A DNA stretch of 64,000 nt from Marinobacter aromaticivorans (GCF_002806975.1 NZ_NIHD01000001.1:496001-560000), one strand, 5' to 3'. Numbered from the stretch's first letter, positions 8,492 to 20,607 are shown. Translations and numbers: made by a program. The notes: generated by a model not told the origin, from the sequence alone.

Positions 8492-9127
8492 CTACAGACG
8501 CTCAACCCGCGACGGATCGGTAATGTAGGGATTTTCGTTGCCCTGGATCTCTGCAATCCGCTTGTGGCGGGAGAGCTCCCTGTCATCAGGCGGGTCTGCG
8601 CGATTCCAGTTCTGGAACACCGGGGCGGATCCAAGCCAGGGGAGATCGTAGGTGCTGACCATATAGCTCATAGTGCGGGCGACGTCGCCTTTCACTTTTG
8701 CAGGGGGCTCGAAGAAGGGGCCGCTTTCACGAATCCCGCAATCGTCTTCCTTGACCGTTGCACCCAGTTCTTCATAACGGGCATTGCGCCGCCGCAGTTC
8801 AGTGCGATTCCGCACCGGTATCATGTTATGAAGGTCGGATGCGATCTGGCGATAGCGGTTATCCTGTTCGCACTGGCGTGAGGTTCCGCATGAGAGGGCA
8901 TCACGCACATCTGCAAGAGGATAGATGTAACCTTCTGTGAGCATGAATCCTTTGCTGGAAAAATGCAGGTCACAGAAAAATGACTGGCCGCCATCGGCGT
9001 ACAAATTGCCCCAGAAATGCTCTTTAATAACGGACTTCGGGTCACTGAAGCGGGTGTTCTGGCCGATAACAAAGGTCGTGGTCAGCAGAAGCAGCAGGGT
9101 AGTGGAAATAAGACACAGCTTTTTCAT
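8492..9127 (-). CDS. endA: Secreted or periplasmic endonuclease I
   Basis: A 211-residue protein of the endonuclease I family, metal-dependent nucleases that cut DNA outside the cytoplasm. The N-terminus MKKLCLISTTLLLLLTTT is a signal peptide. Family features are NRYRQIASDLHNMIPV with the active-site histidine around residue 110, RNRTELRRRN, FEPPAKVKGDVARTMSYM, and WNRADPPDDRELSRHKRIAEI followed by QGNENPYI near the C-terminus. I chose the ATG that starts the signal peptide; the frame is open 28 codons upstream without a better start. It is a single gene, converging on the dehydrogenase. Likely roles are nutrient or extracellular DNA degradation. Confidence 0.9.
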   Translation of the reverse strand: MKKLCLISTTLLLLLTTTFVIGQNTRFSDPKSVIKEHFWGNLYADGGQSFFCDLHFSSKGFMLTEGYIYPLADVRDALSCGTSRQCEQDNRYRQIASDLHNMIPVRNRTELRRRNARYEELGATVKEDDCGIRESGPFFEPPAKVKGDVARTMSYMVSTYDLPWLGSAPVFQNWNRADPPDDRELSRHKRIAEIQGNENPYITDPSRVERL

Positions 9128-9259
9128 ATGCCATTTATACCTCTCAGTGTCTGCAAGCGCCTTGGCCAAACGGGCCCAAATAATCGCCAACTGGTGCGAT
9201 GCTGGGCCCATCTGCCGGGCAAATTCGTGACGCTCGGTTCACCTACAAGAGGAGTATGG

Positions 9260-9290
9260 CATAAAGGCTCCTGATGCAAGAGCCTTTATG
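9260..9290. terminator. Hairpin upstream of endA, possible terminator of the coiled-coil gene
   Basis: CATAAAGGCTC (9260-9270) pairs perfectly with GAGCCTTTATG (9280-9290) around a nine-base loop. It lies 38 bp beyond the end of the minus-strand 87-residue gene. No strong T tract follows on the minus strand, so its role as a terminator is uncertain. Confidence 0.55.
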
Positions 9291-9327
9291 GTAGCTATTT
9301 GAAGCCTTGTGTTAACGGGTTAACATT

Positions 9328-9591
9328 TTATCTGATTTTGTCGCGAATTCTCTGATAGCCCGACTTCAGGTCTTCACCCAGTTTTTTTGCCGTCTGGCGG
9401 GCTTCCTGGGTTGTCTCGCTGGCATCGTCCATTACCTGATCGAAGCGGGCTTTGAACTTGTCCCACTCCTGCTCAAGATCATCGAACTCATCTTTTACGT
9501 CCTGACGGGCGAGATGAAGCTGTACCCGGGCTTCGTCCCGGTACTGTTTGATTTTATCTGACAGGTTTTTGAGCTCTTCTTGAAGACCCAT
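9328..9591 (-). CDS. Small charged coiled-coil protein of unknown function
   Basis: 87 residues, almost wholly predicted as amphipathic helix: alternating charged and hydrophobic residues through LKNLSDKIKQYRDEARVQL and EFDDLEQEWDKFKARFDQVM, then a segment ending KKLGEDLKSGYQRIRDKIR. There is no signal peptide, cysteine or membrane segment. A good Shine-Dalgarno (GGAGG, minus strand at about 9600) precedes the ATG, which supports expression. The pattern resembles stress-related or apolipoprotein-like helical proteins, but I do not recognise a family. It is a single gene between endA and holA. Confidence 0.75.
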   Translation of the reverse strand: MGLQEELKNLSDKIKQYRDEARVQLHLARQDVKDEFDDLEQEWDKFKARFDQVMDDASETTQEARQTAKKLGEDLKSGYQRIRDKIR

Positions 9592-9700
9592 ACCAGGTAC
9601 CTCCTTAAATTGATCGAGCGCCTACAATGCCTACAGTTGTGAAAAACTGTCAAGCGATAAGGGGCCTGATTGGTGCTAAATGAGAAGGGTTTGATTCAGA

Positions 9701-10708
9701 TCAGTGATTTTGGGCCAGGAGAACTGACAAATCCCGCAGATAATGCCAGGGGGAGAGCTCTTCGAAGCCTTTTGCTGCACGGTCAACCTGGCTGCAGAGT
9801 TTTACCGCTGCGTGCAGTTGCTGCGGCTTCAGCCGTCGGGCCGCCTGTTCCAGTACCCGGGCTCGTTGTGGCTGGAAGACGCCGCGCTTTTTAAAGAAAG
9901 CGGATGGATTTGCGGTTCTGTTTTCACCGGTTTTAAGCTCAAGAAGCAGGTTGAGATCGCGGTTCAGCACCGTCAAAAGGCCGAGCGGGTTTTCGCCCTC
10001 CTGCTGCAGCACGCCAATAATCTTTCCGGCGTGGGGGGCTCGACCGGCAAGCAGTTCGGTCACCAGTTCAAAACCGTTGAAGCGGGAGCTGTCCTGCACC
10101 GCCTGTTCGATGACTTCTTCGTCAATGGTGCTGCCATTGGTTAGAAGCGACAAGCGATCGAGTTCCTGGCTGGCAGCCAGAAGATTGCCTTCAAGCCGTT
10201 CCGCCAGCATGGCCAGGGCGCCGCGGGTGAGGCTAAGACCCTGTTTGCCGGCCCGTTGCTGGAGCCAGGCGGGGAACTTGTCCGCATCCACAGGCCAGAC
10301 GGGCACGTGCACACCCTTTGATTGCAGTTCCTTGTACCATTTGCGCCGGGTTTCGGCTGCGTCCAGGCGGGTGCTGATCAGCAGCACAACGATATCTTCC
10401 GGAGGCTGTGCGAGAACCCGCTCCATTACCGCGCGACCATCACCGAGTTTACCCGTTGGCAAACGAATCTCTATCCGGCGCCGCTCAGCGAACAAAGACA
10501 TGGCACTGAATTCATCCGCCACCGTATTCCAGTCAAGCTGCTGGTCGGCGTGAAACGTCAGCCGATCCTCGAAGCCTGCTTCTCTGGCAGCGCTGCGGAT
10601 CTGATCACAACACTCCTGCACCAGCAGCGGCTCGTCCCCGGAAACAAGGTAGACGGGCGCAAGGCCTTTGCGGAGCAGTTGCGACAGTTGGCCCGGATTG
10701 GTTTTCAT
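9701..10708 (-). CDS. holA: DNA polymerase III delta subunit
   Basis: The delta subunit opens the sliding clamp ring within the clamp-loader complex. The 335-residue length is normal. The N-terminus QLSQLLRKGLAPVYLVSGDE with PLLVQECCDQIRSAA is typical, and the middle LEGNLLAASQELDRLSLL followed by FNGFELVTELLAGR and the C-terminal HYLRDLSVLLA match HolA. Delta lacks a working P-loop, and none is present. The start ATG overlaps the lptE stop (ATGA). The order leuS-lptE-holA is conserved across gammaproteobacteria. Confidence 0.95.
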   Translation of the reverse strand: MKTNPGQLSQLLRKGLAPVYLVSGDEPLLVQECCDQIRSAAREAGFEDRLTFHADQQLDWNTVADEFSAMSLFAERRRIEIRLPTGKLGDGRAVMERVLAQPPEDIVVLLISTRLDAAETRRKWYKELQSKGVHVPVWPVDADKFPAWLQQRAGKQGLSLTRGALAMLAERLEGNLLAASQELDRLSLLTNGSTIDEEVIEQAVQDSSRFNGFELVTELLAGRAPHAGKIIGVLQQEGENPLGLLTVLNRDLNLLLELKTGENRTANPSAFFKKRGVFQPQRARVLEQAARRLKPQQLHAAVKLCSQVDRAAKGFEELSPWHYLRDLSVLLAQNH

Positions 10709-11292
10709 GGCTTGCCGGATTGCGCGTCGACCGGGTTACGGGTTGCCTGGTAGTTGTCCCGGATTTCCTGCAGCCGTTCTTTGGTGAGGGGCGCAAGCCG
10801 GAAGATGATCTGCTGAGCCAGGCGGCTGTTCAGTTGCTGCTGCAGGCTGTCTTCCTCACGCTGTTTGGCCAGCACGTTGGTTTCGTCGTACCTGTAACTC
10901 TCACTGGTTGTGAGTCGGGTATCTGCGATCACCGGAATCCCGTCCGCGCTGACCAGCTCAATGCTGGCAGAATGTCGGAGTGTATACTCGGCCGCGGCAG
11001 CCTGAACGGTAATCGCACTCGCCCTGCGATCCCGTTCAAAGTTCCGGATTCTGAGGTGATAACTTGCGTTCTCCTCGGAAGCAAGCTGAACTCCGCCCAG
11101 CTCAAGCTGCTCGCGAACCGACAGGCACAGCGGGGTGACCTCAGGCCCCTGGCAATCCACATTCAGTGGTTCGAGTGCGGACGACACCGGTGGTGCGCCC
11201 CGCAACTGGAAACCACAGGCACCCAGGCCTAAAGCCAGAGCAATCACAGCAATTGATCGAACCTTGGGTGTGTGCGGAGTGCCGGGTTTCAT
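10705..11292 (-). CDS. lptE: LPS-assembly lipoprotein LptE
   Basis: Outer-membrane lipoprotein that plugs the LptD barrel and helps place lipopolysaccharide on the cell surface. A signal peptide with lipobox LGAC is visible, with the acylated cysteine at residue 26, followed by GFQLRGAPPVSSALEPL. The length is 195 residues. The frame is open much further upstream through leuS, but the ATG one base after the leuS stop is the only start that gives an export signal. The gene sits between leuS and holA, as expected for lptE (rlpB). Confidence 0.93.
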   Translation of the reverse strand: MKPGTPHTPKVRSIAVIALALGLGACGFQLRGAPPVSSALEPLNVDCQGPEVTPLCLSVREQLELGGVQLASEENASYHLRIRNFERDRRASAITVQAAAAEYTLRHSASIELVSADGIPVIADTRLTTSESYRYDETNVLAKQREEDSLQQQLNSRLAQQIIFRLAPLTKERLQEIRDNYQATRNPVDAQSGKP

Positions 11293-11293
11293 A

Positions 11294-13906
<2,613 letters not shown>

Positions 13907-14012
13907 TCAAAATGATGTGCGGAGCGGCCGGACATTCTAACGCACACAAGGCGTAACAGGTAGCCTGCCAAAAACCGAATACTGTGCCATGATGACAGTT
14001 ATGGTGAAGGTT

Positions 14013-14114
14013 GGCGGCAGGCGGGGCTCTCCGGGACACGCTGTAAATACATCCCTGTACGCTTGACGGCAGCATCCCTGCTGCCGACAGTCCCGGAGAG
14101 CCCCGCCTGCCGCC
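14013..14114 (+). repeat. PAL-2: type A palindrome, 24-bp perfect arms, 54-nt core
   Basis: The arms at 14013-14036 and 14091-14114 match perfectly over 24 bp and enclose a 54-nt core. Inner hairpins are TACATCCCTGTA and GGCAGCATCCCTGCTGCC. The second stem differs from the GGGCC/GGCCC version of PAL-1 by paired changes. It lies between the divergent genes leuS and ybeL, so it cannot be a simple terminator for either. Confidence 0.9.
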
Positions 14115-14140
14115 GCCCCGCAAATTACGAGGAGCCCTTA

Positions 14141-14689
14141 ATGACAAAGCCAGAACGCAGCCATCTCTCAGGCAAGGCGCTCGACGCCTATGATCGCATG
14201 CTTGAACAGGTACAGAATCGCCTGCGCACAGTGCAGGAAACCACGCTGGAAACTCTGGAAGAAGAGATCGATAAAGCGATAGAGGCGGAACAAGAACTGG
14301 AGGAAATGACCAGGGACGAACTGAGCCTGCTTGGTACCTACCTGCAAAGGGATCTGGAACACCTCATTCATTTTGTGGATGAAACGGGTGAAGGGCTTGC
14401 AGAATGGCTTCAGATCGATCTGTCACTGCTGGAAAACAGCCTTACAGAACGGTTGCTCTCGGTTGCCGACCAGACGCTGGTTGACACCCTGGCACTTCAG
14501 CAAAAGCTCGAAAGCCACGATGCCGGCCAGTATATCGCTGGCGAAGTCGCAACGGCGGGTATGTTCCAGTGCCTGAACTGTGAGCACATGCTGTGTCTCA
14601 CCTCGACCAGTCATCTGGAGCCCTGTGAGGCCTGTGGTTCGCAATATTACAAGCGGGTGACCAGCCGTTGGCCACGAAAGGAAAGCTGA
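14141..14689 (+). CDS. YbeL-type zinc-ribbon protein (DUF1451)
   Basis: 182 residues. The first two thirds are acidic helices (for example TLETLEEEIDKAIEAEQELE). The C-terminus is a zinc ribbon with two CxxC pairs: CLNC near residue 147 and CEAC near residue 168. This matches the YbeL/DUF1451 family of unknown function; in E. coli ybeL also lies next to the leuS cluster. The start ATG 14141 follows GAGGAGCC; the open frame upstream runs through PAL-2 and was ignored. Metal binding is inferred from the cysteines. A selective role has not been established. Confidence 0.85.
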   Translation: MTKPERSHLSGKALDAYDRMLEQVQNRLRTVQETTLETLEEEIDKAIEAEQELEEMTRDELSLLGTYLQRDLEHLIHFVDETGEGLAEWLQIDLSLLENSLTERLLSVADQTLVDTLALQQKLESHDAGQYIAGEVATAGMFQCLNCEHMLCLTSTSHLEPCEACGSQYYKRVTSRWPRKES

Positions 14690-14738
14690 TTTGTAGCTAT
14701 TTTAAGAGCCGATGGTAATAGGTGACTCCAAAGCTTGG

Positions 14739-14849
14739 GCGGCCGTGGCAGGGACGGTTTTCAAAACTGTGCGGAGCCAGGGATGGCGGAGCCAAGCGTA
14801 CATGGACGTATTCACAGCGTGTTTTGAAAACCGTCCCTGCCACGGCCGC
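14739..14849 (-). repeat. PAL-3: type A palindrome, 29-bp perfect arms, 53-nt core
   Basis: The arms at 14739-14767 and 14821-14849 match perfectly over 29 bp. The core is in reverse orientation and holds the hairpins GCCAGGGATGGC and TACATGGACGTA. The inner arm (TTTTCAAAAC next to the core) is shared with PAL-10. It lies between convergent genes (ybeL-type and lnt), the one setting where a bidirectional terminator would be expected. Confidence 0.9.
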
Positions 14850-14865
14850 TTTCACCAAGGTCTGA

Positions 14866-16416
14866 TCAGCTTTTAGGAATAACCCGCTCACGAACAAACA
14901 CAATCAAAATCAACGCCAACGTCAGAACCGGCCACGATGCTGTCTTCATATAAGGTGTGCTGCCACTGGCCTTGAACACCTCGCCAGTCAGAACCGCCCG
15001 CTCAAACTGCGGAATACGCGTTGTGATCTGCCCCTTGTGATCAATGATCGCCGTCACCCCGTTATTGGTACCGCGAATCATATAACGCCCCGTCTCCAGA
15101 GCCCGCATACGCGCAATCTGCAAATGCTGCAACGGCCCCACAGAATCCCCGAACCAGCCATCGTTACTGATCGTCAGTAGCAAATCCGAATTCACAGCAT
15201 TGCGGGCCAGAAAGTCCGGATACGCCACCTCATAACAGATAAACGGCATCACCTTCGCGTTATTTGCGGTTAAAGGTGACTGATTCTCCGGCCCCCGGGT
15301 AAAACTCGACATGGGCAAATCGAAAAAACCGATCAGCCCCCGCAGAACGCCCTCAAGAGGAACATATTCCCCGAATGGCACCAGCTTCTGCTTATGGTAG
15401 ATACCTTCGCCATGGCCTATAGCCATAATGCTGTTGTGATAGGTAAAGCCACCGGCGCGCTCACTGAAACCGTACCAGGGAATGCCGGTTATGAGCGTGC
15501 TCTCGTCTCCGAGGTTCTCCTTGATGTGATCAATGATCTTGCCCGCCTGGTCCTGGGGAATGGGAATCGCTGTCTCCGGCCAGAGAATCAGATCGGTGTC
15601 CCAGTAGGGTTCCGTCATGCCCAGATAAGCCACAATCTGATCTTTCAGAAACTCCGGGTCCCATTTGATAAGTTGCGGGATATTGCCCTGCATGGCGGCC
15701 ACAGAAGTGGGTTCCGTGGTGATGTCAGTCCAGTTAACCCGGTTCAGTGCCGGCGCCGCCAGCCAGGGAACCAGAGTTGCCACGGCCACAATACCGGCAA
15801 TGGCATGGCGCTTTCTGGTGAAAAGCCACGCTGTTGCAAAGATCGCTGCGCCGCTGGCCGCAACCAGAAACGTGATGCCATGAACACCAACAACCGGAGC
15901 CAGGCCCGCCAGGGGCCCGTCGGTGTGAGCTGTGCCCAGATACAACCAGGGAAAGCCGGTCAGCAGCCAGCCCCGGAGCCAGTCCCCCAGAATCCAGATG
16001 GCGGGGAAGAGAATCAGCCTTCGCACTGCACTGCCTTTCGCAAGCTTGCTCCAGAACCAGAAAGCGAGGGCAGGGAAGAGCGCCAGCCCCGCCACAAAAG
16101 CAACCGTGAGCAGAACCGAAACCGGGATGGAGGTATTACCGAACTCACTGATACTGACATAAACCCAGCTCGCTCCTGAGCCAAACAGTCCAAGCCCCGT
16201 CAGCCAGCCAGCCGCAAAGAGTTTCGATGCCTTGAGGGGGATCGTAACCAGCAGAACAAGCAGGATTGATATCGGCCCCAGCCACCACAGATGGAATGGC
16301 GAAAATGTCAGGGTTTGCAGGGCACCGGCAACCACAAGGGTTGCCGAGCTCAGCCAGCGATTGGAGAAAAACGTATGGGCCGGGGCAATCGGGGGAGCAG
16401 AATCATCATGACTCAC
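14866..16416 (-). CDS. lnt: Apolipoprotein N-acyltransferase
   Basis: Inner-membrane enzyme that adds the third acyl chain to lipoproteins. At 516 residues it has an N-terminal half of six to eight membrane segments and a C-terminal nitrilase-like domain. The catalytic triad is visible as WPETAIP (Glu), HKQKLVPFGEYVP (Lys) and ICYEVAYPD (Cys). The start is GTG, overlapping the corC end by 11 bp. It is last in the miaB-phoH-ybeY-corC-lnt minus-strand run, as in E. coli and Pseudomonas. Confidence 0.96.
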   Translation of the reverse strand: MSHDDSAPPIAPAHTFFSNRWLSSATLVVAGALQTLTFSPFHLWWLGPISILLVLLVTIPLKASKLFAAGWLTGLGLFGSGASWVYVSISEFGNTSIPVSVLLTVAFVAGLALFPALAFWFWSKLAKGSAVRRLILFPAIWILGDWLRGWLLTGFPWLYLGTAHTDGPLAGLAPVVGVHGITFLVAASGAAIFATAWLFTRKRHAIAGIVAVATLVPWLAAPALNRVNWTDITTEPTSVAAMQGNIPQLIKWDPEFLKDQIVAYLGMTEPYWDTDLILWPETAIPIPQDQAGKIIDHIKENLGDESTLITGIPWYGFSERAGGFTYHNSIMAIGHGEGIYHKQKLVPFGEYVPLEGVLRGLIGFFDLPMSSFTRGPENQSPLTANNAKVMPFICYEVAYPDFLARNAVNSDLLLTISNDGWFGDSVGPLQHLQIARMRALETGRYMIRGTNNGVTAIIDHKGQITTRIPQFERAVLTGEVFKASGSTPYMKTASWPVLTLALILIVFVRERVIPKS

Positions 16417-17254
16417 TACGGGTTACCTGTAACAGACGGATGACACGGTTATCGGCATTGGCAATGGTAAAGCGCAGGCCACCAAATTCAACCGTTTCAC
16501 CCCGTCTGGGCAGGTGCCCGAACTCCTTGAGTACAACTCCGCCAATAGTGTCGAATTCTTCCTCATCCAGTCCCGTTTTGAAAAACTCGTTGAAATCATC
16601 AACAGGCGTGACCGCTTTTACTGCGTAAGAGCCATCGCCCCGGGCCTTGATGTGGGTTTCCTCGTCGAAATCGTGCTCATCCTCGATTTCCCCGACAATC
16701 TGCTCCAGTACGTCTTCAATGGTTACAAGACCGGCCGTTCCACCGTATTCATCCACCACAATCGCCATGTGGTTACGGTTTTCCTTGAACTGCTTGAGTA
16801 GCTGGTTCAGACGCTTGCTCTCGGGAACAAAGGTGGGCGGGCGCAGAAGCTCCCGTACATGAGACCAGTCCATATCGCCATCAAGGGCCAGTGGCAGGAG
16901 ATCCTTGGCGAGCAGAATGCCAATTACGTCATCCTGGCTGTCGCCAATAACCGGGAACCGGCTGTGCGCAGACGCAATGATCTCATCGAGATACTCTTTG
17001 GGGTCCTGCGAAGCACGAACGGTGACCATCTGGGAACGTGGGATCATGATTTCATCCACACGCATGTCAATAACCTGCATGGCGCCTTCGATGATGCTCA
17101 TGGCATCGGCATCGATGATCGATTGGGATTCGGCGCTCCGCAGAACTTCCAGCACGTCCTCAACAGATTCCGGCCCGCTGGAAAAAGCATGTGATATACG
17201 CTCCAGCCAGGACTTGTTGGAGCCCTGACTGCGACTCGACTGATCGTCGCTCAT
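16406..17254 (-). CDS. corC: CorC/YbeX-type CBS-domain protein
   Basis: 282-residue cytoplasmic protein with two CBS modules ([20 protein letters not shown] and [20 protein letters not shown]) and a C-terminal CorC_HlyC domain. Family members are linked to magnesium and cobalt efflux and, more recently, to ribosome-related phenotypes as YbeX. No membrane segment is present. It overlaps ybeY by ATGA and lnt by 11 bp, so it is part of a coupled operon. The function is assigned by family, not by any catalytic residue. Confidence 0.92.
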   Translation of the reverse strand: MSDDQSSRSQGSNKSWLERISHAFSSGPESVEDVLEVLRSAESQSIIDADAMSIIEGAMQVIDMRVDEIMIPRSQMVTVRASQDPKEYLDEIIASAHSRFPVIGDSQDDVIGILLAKDLLPLALDGDMDWSHVRELLRPPTFVPESKRLNQLLKQFKENRNHMAIVVDEYGGTAGLVTIEDVLEQIVGEIEDEHDFDEETHIKARGDGSYAVKAVTPVDDFNEFFKTGLDEEEFDTIGGVVLKEFGHLPRRGETVEFGGLRFTIANADNRVIRLLQVTRSES

Positions 17255-17730
17255 GAGTCTTTGTCCGTTTCCTCTTCTGCTTCTGCGTAAGGGTTGCTGA
17301 TCCCGAGTTGTGCCAGCAACCGTATTTCGAGAGCCTCCATGGCCTCTGCGTCTTTATCGTTTATATGGTCATAGCCCTGAAGATGCAGCATACCGTGAAC
17401 CACCATATGCGCCCAGTGGGCCAGTGGCGATTTGGCCTGTTCCCTGGCCTCATCTTCTACAACCGGAGCGCAAATAACGAGATCTCCGGCCAATGGAACC
17501 GTTATACCGGCTGGCGCTTCAAATGGGAAGGACAACACATTGGTGGGTTTGTCCTGCCCCCGGAATTGGTGATTCAGTGCCCGGCTTTCGTCAATATCGA
17601 CGATGCGAATGGTCACCTCGGATGGATCCTGCTCCAGCCAGGCAGCCCGGGCCCAGTCTTGAAACCGGGATTCCGAAGGCACACCCGGCCCATCAAACAC
17701 CTTCTGGAAATCAACCGTCAGCTGGTTCAC
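17251..17730 (-). CDS. ybeY: Endoribonuclease / rRNA maturation factor YbeY
   Basis: Zinc-dependent RNase needed for 16S rRNA 3' processing and ribosome quality control. The metal motif [11 protein letters not shown] (HxxxHxxxxxH) lies near residue 113. The preceding block [18 protein letters not shown] is also diagnostic. Length 159 residues, normal. The GTG start overlaps the phoH stop (GTGA). Its place between phoH and corC is conserved in most gammaproteobacteria. Confidence 0.95.
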   Translation of the reverse strand: MNQLTVDFQKVFDGPGVPSESRFQDWARAAWLEQDPSEVTIRIVDIDESRALNHQFRGQDKPTNVLSFPFEAPAGITVPLAGDLVICAPVVEDEAREQAKSPLAHWAHMVVHGMLHLQGYDHINDKDAEAMEALEIRLLAQLGISNPYAEAEEETDKDS

Positions 17731-18722
17731 GGGTTACGGTCGCTCCCTTTAATGCTTTTTTCATCAAACGAATCGTAGGCTTCCACAATGCGCTGAACCA
17801 GAGGATGACGGACAACGTCCTTGGCCTCGAAACGGGTAAAGCCGATGCCCGTGACTTTGCTGAGCACGCTCGCGGCATGCACCAATCCGGAGTTCTGCCC
17901 CCGTGGCAAATCCACCTGAGTGGTATCGCCGGTAATCACGGCAGTGGAACCAAAGCCGATCCGGGTCAGGAACATTTTCATCTGCTCGCGGGTGGTGTTC
18001 TGGCTTTCATCCAGAATAATAAACGAGTTATTCAGGGTACGGCCACGCATGAATGCCAGCGGCGCAATCTCTATCACGCTTTTTTCGATGAGCCGCGTAA
18101 CCTGCTCGAACCCGAGCATTTCATACAGGGCGTCGTAAAGCGGTCGCAGATACGGATCCACCTTCTGCGCCAGATCTCCGGGCAGGAAGCCGAGTTTCTC
18201 ACCCGCCTCAACCGCCGGGCGCACCAGCAGAATCCGCTTGACCTGCTCGTCTTTCAGCGCTTCCACTGCGCATGCCACCGCCAGCCAGGTTTTCCCGGTG
18301 CCAGCCGGGCCAATACCAAAGTTGATGTCGTGGGAGCGAATGTTGTGCACATATTTCTGCTGATTCGCACCCCGGGGCTTGGCGGTGAGCTTCGGGGTTT
18401 TGATGAGGGTAACGGAGCCGTCAAACGGTATATCTTCCGGGAGCCTCTCAAACCCGGTTTCCCGGATGTACAGGTGCACGGTATCCGGTGATATGTCCTC
18501 CATGGCTTCGGTTTCCCGATACAGGTGCCGGATTACTTCCACTGCAGCGGCAACGTGTTCGGTTTCACCGTCTACCCGGAAGTGATGGCCACGGCGGGTG
18601 ATGGAAACCTGCAAGCGCCGTTCGATGTGCTTCAAATTCTCATCAAACTGCCCGCAGAGGGTGGTGAGCCTGCGCTGGTCTGCCGGGTGTAGGTCGAATT
18701 GTCTGGAATCGTTGGTGTTCAA
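17727..18722 (-). CDS. phoH: PhoH-like ATPase (YbeZ)
   Basis: 331-residue P-loop protein of the PhoH/YbeZ family, thought to act with YbeY in RNA metabolism. Walker A is [11 protein letters not shown] near the middle and Walker B is [23 protein letters not shown] is also typical. No ATG precedes the conserved N-terminus. The best start is TTG at 18722, five bases after GGAG (minus strand); the frame opens further upstream but runs through PAL-4. The C-terminus ends SFDEKSIKG. The gene is separated from miaB by 450 bp with two palindromes. Confidence 0.92.
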   Translation of the reverse strand: MNTNDSRQFDLHPADQRRLTTLCGQFDENLKHIERRLQVSITRRGHHFRVDGETEHVAAAVEVIRHLYRETEAMEDISPDTVHLYIRETGFERLPEDIPFDGSVTLIKTPKLTAKPRGANQQKYVHNIRSHDINFGIGPAGTGKTWLAVACAVEALKDEQVKRILLVRPAVEAGEKLGFLPGDLAQKVDPYLRPLYDALYEMLGFEQVTRLIEKSVIEIAPLAFMRGRTLNNSFIILDESQNTTREQMKMFLTRIGFGSTAVITGDTTQVDLPRGQNSGLVHAASVLSKVTGIGFTRFEAKDVVRHPLVQRIVEAYDSFDEKSIKGSDRNP

Positions 18723-18786
18723 TATTGCTCCGGTTCTGGTGGCTCCCCTTTTCGGGAGAAGGCATATCTGACTTTGGTGCAAAGGA

Positions 18787-18895
18787 CCGGAGTGTGGGCC
18801 TGCCTCCCAAAAAACGCCCGTGAATACGTCCCTGTAGGGCTCGGTCGCGCCATCCCTGGCGCTCCACGTTTTTGGGAGGCAGGCCCACACTCCGG
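18787..18895 (+). repeat. PAL-4: type A palindrome, 27-bp arms, 55-nt core
   Basis: The arms at 18787-18813 and 18869-18895 match perfectly; pairing extends outward with a single A/G change toward 18781 and 18903. The core hairpins are TACGTCCCTGTA and GCGCCATCCCTGGCGC. The second stem is a compensated variant of that in PAL-1. It lies just upstream of phoH. Confidence 0.9.
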
Positions 18896-19028
18896 CCCTT
18901 TTTAAACTATGTGCAGGCCCGCAACGGGAAAACAAGTGCCAGGAACGCTCTCGTCGGTTTTATGGCTATAAGTTTGTGCATACATGTTGCTTGGTTGAGC
19001 GTTTTTGACATGCCAGTTTGAAGCTTGC

Positions 19029-19140
19029 AGAGAGTGGTGGGAAGGCCCTCCCAAAAATGTTGGAGGCCATGGATGGCCGGAAACAAGCGCACATGGACGT
19101 GCTCGTAGCGGTTTTTGGGAGGGTGGCTCCACCGCTCTCT
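19029..19140 (-). repeat. PAL-5: type A palindrome, 29-nt imperfect arms, 54-nt core
   Basis: The arms at 19029-19057 and 19112-19140 pair with several mismatches, making it the least perfect type A copy. The core (19058-19111, reverse orientation) keeps both hairpins: GGCCATGGATGGCC and CACATGGACGTG. It lies just downstream of the miaB stop codon. Confidence 0.85.
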
Positions 19141-19173
19141 AACATCAAACCTTGAAAACATGGGAGCCCAAGC

Positions 19174-20520
19174 TCAATACAACTCCGAATCCACAGGCAC
19201 ACCCCGCAAAGAGTTCGTGTAGGCCTCAACAATCTCAACGTCGATGAAGTGACCGACAACTTGGGGATTCTCATGCCGGAAGTTCACAATCCGGTTGTTC
19301 TCGGTGCGCCCGGAATACTCCCCCGGATCCTTTTTCGATAACCCGGTCACCAGAATACGCTGAGTCGAACCCACCATCTTGCGGCTGATATCCATCACCG
19401 TCTGGTTGATCCGATCCTGCAGGATTTTCAGGCGCTGCTTCTTCACTTCCATGGGCGTATCATCCGGCAGGTCTGATGCCGGCGTTCCCGGGCGGGCGCT
19501 GTAAACGAAGCTGAAGGACATATCGAAACCGATATCGTTGATCAGCTTCATGGTGTCTTCAAAGTCTTTCTCGGTTTCCCCCGGGAAGCCAATGATAAAG
19601 TCGGAAGAGAAACTGATATCCGGGCGAATCTTGCGCAGGCGGCGCAGTTTGGATTTGTACTCCAGAGCCGTGTGGCCACGCTTCATGGCGGCCAGAATGC
19701 GATCCGAGCCGCTTTGTACCGGCAGGTGCAAGTGGCTGACCAGCTCGGGAACCTGCTCGTAAACCTCAATCATCGCATCGGTAAATTCAACCGGGTGCGA
19801 GGTGGTGTAGCGGATGCGATCTATGCCGTCGATGGTGGCAATCAGGGTAATAAGCTCCGCCAGATCCATCACGTCACCATCGTGAGTCTCGCCACGGTAG
19901 GCGTTTACGTTCTGGCCCAGAAGGTTCACTTCCCGCACGCCCTGGCTGGCCAGGTGAGCGACTTCTGCAATCACATCGTCCGCCGGACGGCTGACTTCCT
20001 CGCCGCGGGTGTAGGGCACCACACAGAAAGTGCAGTATTTGCTGCAGCCTTCCATGATGGACACAAACGCAGAGGGGCCATCGGCACCAGGCTCCGGCAG
20101 GTTGTCGAACTTTTCGATTTCCGGAAAGCTCACATCCACCACGCCCACGCCGTTACCTTTCATACGCACTTCGGTAATCATATCCGGCAGGCGGTGCAGG
20201 GTTTGCGGGCCGAAGACCATATCCACATAAGGCGCGCGGTCAAGAATGGCCTGGCCTTCCTGGCTGGCGACACAGCCGCCCACGCCAATGATGAGTTCCG
20301 GTTTGTTGGCCTTGAGTTTTTTCCAGCGACCCAGCTGGTGGAAGACTTTTTCCTGGGCTTTTTCACGGATGGAACAGGTGTTCAGCAGCAGGATGTCGGC
20401 GTCATCCGGCGATTCGGTCATTTCAACCGCTTCGCCGGTTTTAAGCAGGTCGGCCATGCGGGATGAATCGTATTCGTTCATCTGGCAACCGTGGGTCTTG
20501 ATGTACAGCTTCTTGGCCAT
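19174..20520 (-). CDS. miaB: tRNA-2-methylthio-N6-dimethylallyladenosine synthase
   Basis: Radical-SAM methylthiotransferase that modifies A37 of tRNAs reading UNN codons. 448 residues. The N-terminal UPF0004 domain holds three cysteines ([33 protein letters not shown]). The radical-SAM motif is [15 protein letters not shown], and a TRAM domain ends the protein. I chose the ATG giving [14 protein letters not shown] clear -10 (TATAAT, minus strand) lies about 85 bp upstream. It heads the miaB-phoH-ybeY-corC-lnt order. Confidence 0.96.
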   Translation of the reverse strand: MAKKLYIKTHGCQMNEYDSSRMADLLKTGEAVEMTESPDDADILLLNTCSIREKAQEKVFHQLGRWKKLKANKPELIIGVGGCVASQEGQAILDRAPYVDMVFGPQTLHRLPDMITEVRMKGNGVGVVDVSFPEIEKFDNLPEPGADGPSAFVSIMEGCSKYCTFCVVPYTRGEEVSRPADDVIAEVAHLASQGVREVNLLGQNVNAYRGETHDGDVMDLAELITLIATIDGIDRIRYTTSHPVEFTDAMIEVYEQVPELVSHLHLPVQSGSDRILAAMKRGHTALEYKSKLRRLRKIRPDISFSSDFIIGFPGETEKDFEDTMKLINDIGFDMSFSFVYSARPGTPASDLPDDTPMEVKKQRLKILQDRINQTVMDISRKMVGSTQRILVTGLSKKDPGEYSGRTENNRIVNFRHENPQVVGHFIDVEIVEAYTNSLRGVPVDSELY

Positions 20521-20601
20521 GGGTCTCAACACAACTGGATGTATTTGGCGCCCGGAGTTTTGAAATGTCCGGAGTGGGCGCGCTGAAAAGGAGAACTGGG
20601 C

Positions 20602-20607
20602 ATTATA
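20602..20607 (-). promoter_or_regulatory. Probable -10 element for miaB
   Basis: The minus strand reads CCGTTATAAT, a consensus TATAAT about 85 bp before the miaB start. No good -35 hexamer is found at 16-18 bp. The same ten bases occur upstream of mgtE (near 48720), which supports a promoter role in both places. Confidence 0.45.

Larger units (their letters stand above)
18723..19173. other. Intergenic region between miaB and phoH with two palindromes
   Basis: About 450 bp lie between two co-directional minus-strand genes that are usually close together. It contains PAL-4 and PAL-5, in opposite core orientation and about 130 bp apart, with shared inner-arm sequence CTCCCAAAAA. Short frames crossing it are by-products of the repeats. 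I see no convincing promoter; the AT-rich stretch 18940-19015 between the two palindromes is the likeliest place for one. Confidence 0.75.

Noticed and set aside
18643..18935. Upstream extension of phoH and several small frames around 18640-19270
   Set aside because: They cross PAL-4 and PAL-5 and have no homologous N-terminus; the TTG start at 18722 explains the gene.
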